A stretch of 45,229 nt of DNA from Candidatus Azambacteria bacterium. GTDB taxonomy: Bacteria; Patescibacteriota; Minisyncoccia; GWC2-36-17; WO2-46-25. A program made the translations under genes and the position numbers. This document shows positions 38,077 through 45,229 of the stretch, piece after piece. Every line of letters begins with the position of its first letter. Positions within the stretch are counted from its first letter, which is position 1. Location of the stretch: contig JACRAK010000032.1 of the NCBI GenBank assembly GCA_016234725.1, forward strand, positions 1 to 45,229, read 5' to 3'. The notes under the pieces were generated by a model that did not search any database, was not told where the DNA came from, and was given only the letters and a program-made list of their open reading frames with translations.

Positions 38077-38676
38077 TTAATTTTCACTTTTCCACACCAG
38101 CCGCCCAGCCGCGAACAATCCAAACGCGAGCGCGCCAAAAATCGCGTTCAACACATAATTAGGCCGCACGGGAAACCGTGACAATACGGGCGTATCAACG
38201 GTTTTAATTTCCACATCCGCGCCGGTATATTGCGTGCCTTGTGTGTGCAATACAGACGCCACCGCGCCGGCAAGAGCCTCTGCCTGTTTTTGATCCGTAT
38301 TAAACGCCGTCACACTCAAAAGCGAGGTGCCGGAAAGCGCGGTCGGGCTCACCGCGCGCTTCCATCGCTTGCGTTTCTTTTGTTCCGTTGTCTGATACGG
38401 CGTTTGATCAATCTGAAATCCCGGCGCGCTCATTACTTTATCAAAAAATGAAGTGGTGCGGATGACTTCTGAAAGCGTCTGATTGATCCGCTCGCCGGAT
38501 TTGACCGCGGTGTAAGGATCAACGCCCAAATTGACTTTTGGTATCACGAGCAGTTTGGTGGTCGCGGCGTATTCTTGCGGCAAAAAAATACTGACCAAAA
38601 TCGCAATCAAAGCGCCTACAATAACCGCCTTGATTATTGAACTTTTGTGATGCAGTATAAGCGATGTGTATGCCAT
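38077..38676 (-). CDS. Wzz/chain-length-determinant-like polysaccharide co-polymerase
   Basis: N-term TM, 'LPQEYAATTKLLVIPKV', C-term 'DTPVLSRFPVRPNYVLNAIFGALAFGLFAAGRLV'. Confidence 0.75.
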   Translation of the reverse strand: MAYTSLILHHKSSIIKAVIVGALIAILVSIFLPQEYAATTKLLVIPKVNLGVDPYTAVKSGERINQTLSEVIRTTSFFDKVMSAPGFQIDQTPYQTTEQKKRKRWKRAVSPTALSGTSLLSVTAFNTDQKQAEALAGAVASVLHTQGTQYTGADVEIKTVDTPVLSRFPVRPNYVLNAIFGALAFGLFAAGRLVWKSEN

Positions 38677-38692
38677 ATGATTAAAAAATTTC

Positions 38693-39889
38693 TCAATTAT
38701 TCAAACTGCCAAGCGTAATGGTTGTCTTACCTTCTTCTGTGCCGCGCACATAGGTAATTTCTACGCGGTCTCCCGGGCCATAATCAAACAAAATATCCGG
38801 CAAAGACCGAACCGCGCTGATTGACTCATTGTTGAGCGCGAGTACGCGATCCCCCGCTTTGAGCGCGAGCGGCGCAAGCGGACTTTTGCGATCCACACCA
38901 GAGAGTTTGCGCGCGCTATCTCCCGCAAGCACAACGCCGCGTACGCCGTACGAAGTATTTTCCTGCGCGTTGAGCGTTTGTGAAGCTTCATAAAAATGAA
39001 TGCCAAGAGAAGGGCGTGTTATTTTATGATTTTTAAGCACGCGATCAAACGCGCTCTTCAAAAATCCGACGCGCACGATGCTCCGATTATTTTTGTTTCC
39101 TGCAATCACGCCCACAATCTCGCCTTTGCCGTTTAAAAGCGGCGTGCCAACAGACTCCGCGCCCACAGAGTTTTTGAGCACCGCAAAACGATATGGGATG
39201 TCCGATGAAAAAGGCTGGCGATCTTTAGTACTCAATGTCACCGCGGCGGCCACAACCTCTGAAGGCATCAACCCTTCTCCGGGCGACACCACCCATGCAA
39301 ACGCGCCCGGGTCTATACGATCATTGTTTACAAAAGGCAATACATCAAAATTAAGGCCTTTAATTTTTAAAATCGTTAAATCAGTCGCTGTGTCCGCGAC
39401 AAGCGATTCAATCTTGTACACGCGCGCGTTGCCGGTAACAACCACCAAATCTTTAAACGATACGGAACGGATATGCGGAGAAGTTGTCGCAAGATACCCG
39501 TCTGCCGTCAAGAAAAACGCGCTCGCCAAACGATCTTCTGTGCGAGGAGCGGTAACGCCCACAATCGCGCTCGCGCGATAAATCCCCACCGTGGTTGCAA
39601 GTGCTTTTTGGGTAAGTGTTTCACGCGATAAGATGGTATGCTCTGCTTCTGAAGTGGAAAAATACTCGCGCACTTTGCTGTTTGGACCCCATAAAAAATC
39701 CTCGCCCAAACGGGTGTTGACCACAATGCCTCCCACGAATCCGGAAAAAAAACCAAATAATACCGCCAGACCCACGGTTTTTAATAAATACCATTCATAG
39801 GAAACATCCACCGGACCGCGCTTGCGAATCTCACTCGGCAAATGCGGTGAAACTTTTATTGGTAAATTTTTTTTGGGCGCGGCAGTCAT
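38693..39889 (-). CDS. Trypsin-like (HtrA/DegP-like) membrane-anchored serine protease with PDZ-like C-terminus
   Basis: 'SAFFLTADGYLATTSPHIRS', 'ATDLTILKIKG', 'GAESVGTPLLNGKGEIVGV', PDZ-like 'SPLAPLALKAGDRVLALNNESI'. Confidence 0.8.
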   Translation of the reverse strand: MTAAPKKNLPIKVSPHLPSEIRKRGPVDVSYEWYLLKTVGLAVLFGFFSGFVGGIVVNTRLGEDFLWGPNSKVREYFSTSEAEHTILSRETLTQKALATTVGIYRASAIVGVTAPRTEDRLASAFFLTADGYLATTSPHIRSVSFKDLVVVTGNARVYKIESLVADTATDLTILKIKGLNFDVLPFVNNDRIDPGAFAWVVSPGEGLMPSEVVAAAVTLSTKDRQPFSSDIPYRFAVLKNSVGAESVGTPLLNGKGEIVGVIAGNKNNRSIVRVGFLKSAFDRVLKNHKITRPSLGIHFYEASQTLNAQENTSYGVRGVVLAGDSARKLSGVDRKSPLAPLALKAGDRVLALNNESISAVRSLPDILFDYGPGDRVEITYVRGTEEGKTTITLGSLNN

Positions 39890-39890
39890 T

Positions 39891-40643
39891 TTAAAACCAT
39901 CTAATAACTAAAAATATTAATATCCAACTTGCAAAAAGCAGTGTCGTTCCTTTTAATACAGTCCTCGTTTTAATTTCTTTTTCTTGAATCAATACCGCCA
40001 TCCACCAACTATACCAGACGCCGCTTGCCCATAGCAATCCTTTGGTTGCAAATCCAAAGGTGGTAAATCCAATCACCCAAAATAATTCTATCGCAATAAG
40101 CGCAATAACCATGAGATAAAAAAACGAGGAAGGAACGAAAGTTTGAATTTTGAGCTTCCACATACTCGCGGTGGCAGCGGCGCTTATTGCCACCAACCAA
40201 AATAGCACACTCCACGCGCTTTGTTCCACAAAGATTTGCCACGCGTAAAGCGCGATACCGGATGCTAAAATCGCAAATGCAAGCCAAAAAGCGGCAAGCT
40301 TGCTCATGCGCGTCTCATGCTCTGTTGGCGCGCGCATCCACGCTTCCAACCGATACCAATATACCACGCTCATTACGGCAACGCTCGCGAGCCACACATT
40401 CCGAAACAGCGGACGATCTATAAACATGAAAAGAAACAATGCCGCGTACGCCCCCATGAGCCATGGCAGATACCCATACGCGCGCGACGGATGCGTGTGT
40501 TGCGCGCGCGCGATAATCAGCACTCCGTCTATCAGTACTCCTCCCGCAATCCACCACCACAAACCAGTAGGAAACCTGCTCACCAAAAGCGCGCTGACAC
40601 ACCATACCGCAACCGCGCTCCATGTAAAAAATTGATGCATCAT
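39891..40643 (-). CDS. Polytopic integral membrane protein
   Basis: 250 aa, multiple hydrophobic segments. Confidence 0.7.
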   Translation of the reverse strand: MMHQFFTWSAVAVWCVSALLVSRFPTGLWWWIAGGVLIDGVLIIARAQHTHPSRAYGYLPWLMGAYAALFLFMFIDRPLFRNVWLASVAVMSVVYWYRLEAWMRAPTEHETRMSKLAAFWLAFAILASGIALYAWQIFVEQSAWSVLFWLVAISAAATASMWKLKIQTFVPSSFFYLMVIALIAIELFWVIGFTTFGFATKGLLWASGVWYSWWMAVLIQEKEIKTRTVLKGTTLLFASWILIFLVIRWF

Positions 40644-40655
40644 AATACAAACGTT

Positions 40656-41702
40656 TCAGGCTGAATCTTCTTTATGTTCGCGCCATTGCATAAAATCCGC
40701 AACGACCACAGAAAGCGCGGTGGCAACGGGAATAGAAAGCAGAGCGCCCACCACGCCGCCCAAACGAAACCCAATGAGCAAAGAAACAATGCTCACAATA
40801 GGATTAAGACCTACAGTTCGTTCCATTACCTTTGGCACCAAAATATGGTTTTCAACTTGTTGCACGACAATAAACACCGCCGCCACAAACAGTGTTTTTA
40901 TCCAATCGCCTGTCTGCGCGAGCACCATTAAAGTACTCAAAACACCGGCAAAAAATGGACCAAAATACGGTATCGTTTCTGTAACACCGGCAACAAGCCC
41001 GAGCAATAACGCGTACGGCGCGCCAATAATCAACAATCCAATGTACACAAAAAATCCCACTATCAAATCAAGAAAAATTTGCGCGCGCAACCAATCGCCT
41101 AATTTTTTCTTGATGCGTGTAACGAGCTGTCCAATGTAGGGCTGATACTCTGCCGGCGCGAGACGCCGAATTCCCCGTTTGATATCTTCATTTTCCACGA
41201 CAAAATAAAATGCCATAACGAGCACTAAAATGAATGACACCATACCGTCAAAAAAACCAGTAACGCCATGCACCACGCTTTGCGCGGCGGAAATCCCTGT
41301 AGAGGATAATGAAGATAATAATTTTTGCGCTTCATCCCACAAACCGTACTGACTAATAATTCCTTTAATATTTTGCACTTTTGAAGATGTTTGAGAAACT
41401 ATTTCTCCAAAATTTTGTGAAAGCTGGGTAACTTCGCGTGAAACTGCGGGAGCAACCGCCGCACCAATCAAAATAACAAATGCAACGAAAGCAATATAGA
41501 GCGTGATGACCCCAAGACCTCGCGGCAAATGAATGCGCTGAAATATATCCGCAAATGGGTCTATGAGCGAGGCAACCACGAGTGCCACAAAAATCAAAAC
41601 GAGAATATCAAATATAAGGTATGCAAACCACAACACTAAACCAACCCCCACTATTTTCAGAATGGTTGAAGTGTTTATACTTATAGAAAGCCGTTCTTTC
41701 AT
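40656..41702 (-). CDS. AI-2E family transporter/permease
   Basis: 'VPKVMERTVGLNPIVSIVSLLIGFRLGGVVGALLSIPVA' and 'GVTETIPYFGPFFAGV' are characteristic of the AI-2E transporter family. Confidence 0.9.
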   Translation of the reverse strand: MKERLSISINTSTILKIVGVGLVLWFAYLIFDILVLIFVALVVASLIDPFADIFQRIHLPRGLGVITLYIAFVAFVILIGAAVAPAVSREVTQLSQNFGEIVSQTSSKVQNIKGIISQYGLWDEAQKLLSSLSSTGISAAQSVVHGVTGFFDGMVSFILVLVMAFYFVVENEDIKRGIRRLAPAEYQPYIGQLVTRIKKKLGDWLRAQIFLDLIVGFFVYIGLLIIGAPYALLLGLVAGVTETIPYFGPFFAGVLSTLMVLAQTGDWIKTLFVAAVFIVVQQVENHILVPKVMERTVGLNPIVSIVSLLIGFRLGGVVGALLSIPVATALSVVVADFMQWREHKEDSA

Positions 41703-41802
41703 GGAGTTGATTCGGAAAGAAAAATGATAAATACAGTATACTCATTTTCTCAACAAAATGCAAAAACCATGGTACACTTGTTTTACATTAACTTCTGCAT
41801 AT

Positions 41803-42237
41803 ATGGAAATCACCAATCCGCGCGGGCGGTTTGACTATGACATTTTAGACAAATGGGAAGCGGGACTGCGCCTTACCGGAGCAGAAGTTAAGTCTGTCCG
41901 CGCAGGTTCTATGAGTCTTAAGGGATCATATATCACCATTCATAATGAAGAAGTATATCTCATAAACGCGCATATTGGATTATACGCAAAAGCTATTCAA
42001 AAAGGCTATAATCCCACTCAATCGCGCAAACTCCTTTTACATAAAAAAGAGATAAAAAGACTAATTGGCTTAACACAGCAAAAAGGCTTGACATTGGTGC
42101 CGTTAAAGGTATATAGTAGCCATAACAAGCTTAAACTTGAATTTGGGCTTGGGCGTGGCCGTTCGCGGATTGATAAGCGCGCGGTCATTAAAAAACGCGA
42201 CATAGACCGCGAGGTCAAAACCGCGTTTTCGTCTTAA
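41803..42237 (+). CDS. smpB: SsrA-binding protein SmpB
   Basis: DYDILDKWEAGLRLTGAEVKSVRAGSMSLKGSYI...GRGRSRIDKRAVIKKRDIDREVKTAFSS; ATG at Met16 of the ORF. Confidence 0.95.
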   Translation: MEITNPRGRFDYDILDKWEAGLRLTGAEVKSVRAGSMSLKGSYITIHNEEVYLINAHIGLYAKAIQKGYNPTQSRKLLLHKKEIKRLIGLTQQKGLTLVPLKVYSSHNKLKLEFGLGRGRSRIDKRAVIKKRDIDREVKTAFSS

Positions 42238-42240
42238 AAA

Positions 42241-42401
42241 GGGTCTGTCGCCGAATGCGCTTTTGCAGTGAAACGCGCAGATTTCGAGACAAAACTATTG
42301 AATAAATTTTGAAGTTTAACAGTGGTTAAGCTGAAAAATTTTGAAATAATTTTGTCCGAAAGATGCGCGTTGCAGTCAAAATGGCATTCGGCGACAGACC
42401 C
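42241..42401. repeat. Palindromic element family 1, full copy between smpB and ssrA
   Basis: Almost identical to 10891..11051. Confidence 0.92.
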
Positions 42402-42407
42402 TTAAAT

Positions 42408-42813
42408 GGGGATGCCGGGCTTCGCCTAGGATTCTTAACACATTTCGCATACCGAGCGCGTGAGACTAGCTCGTAAAACTCACTTCTCACGGCACTTATA
42501 GATGCCAACATCTTTTCAAGCGTGAAGAACGCGATTGCGAAAGCATTTACCGTTCCTCAATACGCTTTAGCAGTAGCCTAGCGCAACTGCTCATCCTGCC
42601 GTTTGATGCTCAATAAAACGGTTCCGGGTGTTATAACCATTGAGCTCGCTTGTATCTCTAGCTTTCTGGATACAAATCAAATTTATGAAAGATCGGCGTG
42701 CGTCATTTTGTCTGCTTTCAGACTCGCGCGCTCAAAACCCAAAGCGGACTTGTATGGAGCATACATGTGTGGGAACTCTTAACACGGGGGTTCAACTCCC
42801 CCCATCTCCACCA
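42408..42813 (+). ncRNA. ssrA: tmRNA
   Basis: 5' GGGGAUGCCGGGCUUCG..., 3' GGGGGUUCAACUCCCCCCAUCUCCACCA; GGGGAUG/CAUCUCC acceptor stem; tag frame ending YALAVA-stop; downstream of smpB. Confidence 0.93.
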
Positions 42814-42837
42814 GAATTAATTTAATTTTTTTTCATA

Positions 42838-43416
42838 ATGCGCATTTCCCGCCATCGCAGATTTCGTCCTCGCGAAGAACCGACCATTCATCACAAATAC
42901 CGCGTGAACCATTTTATCAATGTGCCGGAGTTGCGTGTGATTGATGAAAACGGCGAGAACTTGGGTGTGCTCCCTACGCACAAAGCGCTTGGTATTGCGG
43001 AAGAGCGCGGGTTTGATTTGGTAGAAGTTAACCCGGTTGCACAGCCGCCCATTGCAAAAATTTTGAACTACGGACAATTCAAATACGAAAAAGAAAAAGA
43101 ATTAAAGAAACAAAAATCGCGGAGCACAGAAGTGGAAATCAAAGGCATCCGCCTTTCCACCCGCATTGGCGCGGGCGACCGCGCGGTCAGGCTCAAGCAA
43201 GCGGGTGAATTTTTGAAAGAAGGCAACAAAGTCAAAATTGAAATTATTTTGAAAGGGCGTGAGCACCAATTTTCCCATTTGGCCAATGAAGTCATTTTGC
43301 AGTTTGTTGACTCGGTTAAACAAATCGTCCCCTGCCACATTGAACAAGACTTAACCCGCCAAGGGGGGAAAATAAGTCTAGTTATCACCAAATCAGAAAT
43401 AAAAAACGAATCATAA
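42838..43416 (+). CDS. infC: Translation initiation factor IF-3
   Basis: LRVIDENGENLGVLPTHKALGIAEERGFDLVEVNPVAQPPIAKILNYGQFKYEKEKELKKQK. Confidence 0.97.
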   Translation: MRISRHRRFRPREEPTIHHKYRVNHFINVPELRVIDENGENLGVLPTHKALGIAEERGFDLVEVNPVAQPPIAKILNYGQFKYEKEKELKKQKSRSTEVEIKGIRLSTRIGAGDRAVRLKQAGEFLKEGNKVKIEIILKGREHQFSHLANEVILQFVDSVKQIVPCHIEQDLTRQGGKISLVITKSEIKNES

Positions 43417-43513
43417 TTTTACCATATTTTGGCTCACAGGAAATGCTGGTGCGATATCTTGACGCCGCTTAACCTCTGTGATATAGTCAAGGCACTATTG
43501 TGAACTAAAATGT

Positions 43514-43708
43514 ATGCCAAAAATCAAAACACATCAAGCAACCGCGAAACGGATCCGCATTACCAGTACCAAAAAAGTGCTTCACCGCGCAAGCGGACAG
43601 GATCATTTTAATGGGCGTGAAACAGGAAAAACCACGCGCAACAAACGGCAAGACAAGGGCTTGTATTTTGCATATCATCGCACAGTAAGAACAGTAACTG
43701 CTTCATAA
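43514..43708 (+). CDS. rpmI: 50S ribosomal protein L35
   Basis: MPKIKTHQATAKRIRITSTKKVLHRASGQDHFNGRETGKTTRNKR; position between infC and rplT. Confidence 0.93.
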   Translation: MPKIKTHQATAKRIRITSTKKVLHRASGQDHFNGRETGKTTRNKRQDKGLYFAYHRTVRTVTAS

Positions 43709-43718
43709 TTTTAATTCT

Positions 43719-44060
43719 ATGCCACGCGTCAAACGAGGAACACTGCATCTCAAACGGAGAAAAAATATTTTATCACAAACCAAAGGATACCGCTGGGGGC
43801 GCAAAAGCAAAATCAAGCTCGCACAAACAGCGATTCTTAAAGCTGGCGTGAACGCCTACCGCGACCGCCGCAACAAAAAGCGCGAACGCAAAGGCATTTG
43901 GCATGTGCAAATCAACGCCGCGGCGCGAGAACTCAACACAACTTTTAGCAAGCTCATGGGCGCTCTGCATAAAAAACAAATCGCGTTGGACAAAAAATCA
44001 CTTTCCGAGCTTGCCCGTAGTTATCCACAGATTTGGCAAAAATTAGTATATAGTGTATAA
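43719..44060 (+). CDS. rplT: 50S ribosomal protein L20
   Basis: MPRVKRGTLHLKRRKNILSQTKGYRWGRKSKIKLAQTAILKAGVNAYRDRRNKKRE. Confidence 0.97.
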   Translation: MPRVKRGTLHLKRRKNILSQTKGYRWGRKSKIKLAQTAILKAGVNAYRDRRNKKRERKGIWHVQINAAARELNTTFSKLMGALHKKQIALDKKSLSELARSYPQIWQKLVYSV

Positions 44061-44111
44061 TAGGGTTAGAAGGTAGTTTTCTGGATATTTTTTTAAATTG
44101 TCTCCTTAGCT

Positions 44112-44206
44112 TCACCTTCTAAATCTCCAAGGGGTTTGGACAAGTTTCTCGTACAATACCCTCCTTTGCGCGAAAAATTTTCAAGTCCAAACCCTTTGGA
44201 GATTTT
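44112..44206 (+). terminator. Long hairpin/terminator-like palindrome after rplT
   Basis: aaatctccaaggggtttggacaag ... ttcaagtccaaaccctttggagattttt. Confidence 0.6.
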
Positions 44207-44241
44207 TGATACCCCACTTGCTCTTTCCATAACTCTTGCAA

Positions 44242-44405
44242 GGGTCTTTCGCCGAATTCGCTTTCGTAGCGAAATTTCTGAGTTTCGAGATAAAATTGTT
44301 GAATAAATTTTTCAGCTTAATTTGCAATTAAACCTCAAAATTTATTCAACAATTTTATCTCGAAATCTGCGCATTGCAGTCAAAATGGCATTAGGCGACA
44401 GACCC
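44242..44405. repeat. Palindromic element family 1, full copy
   Basis: gggtctttcgccgaattcgctttcg...gcattgcagtcaaaatggcattaggcgacagaccc. Confidence 0.85.
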
Positions 44406-44437
44406 AACATGCGGGAGAACAAAAAGGAGGATGTAAG

Positions 44438-44707
44438 ATGGTACCAAGACAACAGATTGTTGTCATTCCACATGTATTGATAGTCCCTGTACCAGGAAGA
44501 TGGGTGACGAGATTGGCGTGTCTCACCGCCGCAAAGTGGGCGAAAGTGAATGGTGTGCACATTACGCGCGCATTCACTAGATTCTGGATCTCGCCCGAAG
44601 AAGGAATCTACGGATATCGGGTCTGCGTGGTTGTCCCCGCAGGGACAACAGTACCCAACGTCAGGATAAGACGGCCTGTTGCCGCAGACCCGTTTGCTTA
44701 CGCCTAA
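44438..44707 (+). CDS. Small hypothetical protein
   Basis: 89 aa; 'aaaaggagg' RBS; followed by a terminator hairpin at 44737-44758. Confidence 0.55.
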   Translation: MVPRQQIVVIPHVLIVPVPGRWVTRLACLTAAKWAKVNGVHITRAFTRFWISPEEGIYGYRVCVVVPAGTTVPNVRIRRPVAADPFAYA

Positions 44708-44736
44708 GCCGACACATGTGATATAAAAACACCAAC

Positions 44737-44763
44737 AAACCAGACTAACCTCTGGTTTATTTT
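44737..44763 (+). terminator. Terminator hairpin
   Basis: AAACCAGA-ctaacc-TCTGGTTT then attttaaa. Confidence 0.6.
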
Positions 44764-44767
44764 AAAT

Positions 44768-44888
44768 AGGACCTACGCATTTGGCCAATTTCTTCGTCAA
44801 AGCCTGCGCTTCTCGCTCGTCGTAGGTATACTACGACTTGCTCCGATGCTCGGCTTTTCATTGAACTTGTCTCAAATGCGTAGGTCCT
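44768..44888. repeat. Palindromic element family 4
   Basis: 121 bp, near-identical to 22374..22494. Confidence 0.88.
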
Positions 44889-44908
44889 AAATCTGTTGTT
44901 TCTCAATG

Positions 44909-44957
44909 TCACCTTCTAAATCTCCAAGGGGTTTGGACAAGTTTCTCGTACAATACC
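44909..44957. repeat. 49-bp direct repeat of 44112..44160
   Basis: tcaccttctaaatctccaaggggtttggacaagtttctcgtacaatacc, identical. Confidence 0.85.
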
Positions 44958-44962
44958 TATAA

Positions 44963-45229
44963 TGGTCTGGGAAAACGAGACAATCCATTAAGATACAAAT
45001 CGGTGGTATAATATCATCCTATGCGTAAACAATGTACCCCCAGCCAAAAGGCTAACATCGCCATCGCCGCGCTGGAAGGCAACCAGACTGTTTCCCAGAT
45101 TGCGAGCGAGAACGAAGTCCACCCCACCCAGGTCAACCAATGGCAAAAGATTGCCAAGGAGGGCTTGCCCACACTGTTCGTGGACAAGCGTAAACATGAG
45201 TATCAGGAATTACAGGACAAGATCGACCA
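44963..45229 (+). mobile_element. Left end of an IS3-family insertion sequence (truncated by window)
   Basis: Candidate IR tggtctgggaaaacgagacaatcc followed by orfA-like CDS. Confidence 0.65.
45021..45229 (+). CDS. IS3-family transposase OrfA (HTH), partial; not in the ORF track because it runs off the window
   Basis: MRKQCTPSQKANIAIAALEGNQTVSQIASENEVHPTQVNQWQKIAKEGLPTLFVDKRKHEYQELQDKID. Confidence 0.88.
   Translation, partial: MRKQCTPSQKANIAIAALEGNQTVSQIASENEVHPTQVNQWQKIAKEGLPTLFVDKRKHEYQELQDKID

Noticed and set aside
1-45229. Alternative genetic code (UGA = Gly, as in some CPR lineages)
   Set aside because: All recognised genes (infC, rplT, smpB, AI-2E, GTs) read cleanly with the standard bacterial code, and I saw no conserved Gly replaced by UGA.
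1-45229. tRNA or rRNA genes
   Set aside because: Apart from tmRNA I could not identify any cloverleaf or rRNA sequence with confidence by eye; a tRNAscan/Infernal run would be decisive.

Overview
The window looks like part of a Candidate Phyla Radiation (Patescibacteria)-like chromosome; this taxonomic guess is inference from gene style only. It has four parts. (1) 0-11 kb: envelope and polysaccharide genes, with three GT4-type glycosyltransferases, an O-antigen ligase-like protein and a GHL15-like/FG-GAP protein. (2) ~11-27 kb: a compositionally distinct, GC-rich island encoding four secreted or lipoprotein Cys-rich repeat proteins (CDDGNPCT-DDSCD, Dicty_CTDC-like), plus three Ala/Pro-rich secreted or single-pass membrane proteins. 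(3) 27.8-41.7 kb: a RelBE-like toxin/antitoxin pair, a ~2950-aa protein with an internal PP2C phosphatase domain, a Wzz-like protein, an HtrA-like protease and an AI-2E transporter. (4) 41.8-44.1 kb: smpB-ssrA(tmRNA)-infC-rpmI-rplT. An IS3-family orfA runs off the right edge and is absent from the ORF track. The most unusual signal is several families of short (121-180 bp) whole-element palindromes, seen only in intergenic positions and often with clear target-site duplications. One copy sits exactly between the toxin and antitoxin genes, one fills the smpB-ssrA gap, one supplies a stop codon, and two half-copies sharing a 29-bp direct repeat bracket a glycosyltransferase/ligase cassette. All calls come from reading the sequence and the supplied translations; no searches were run.
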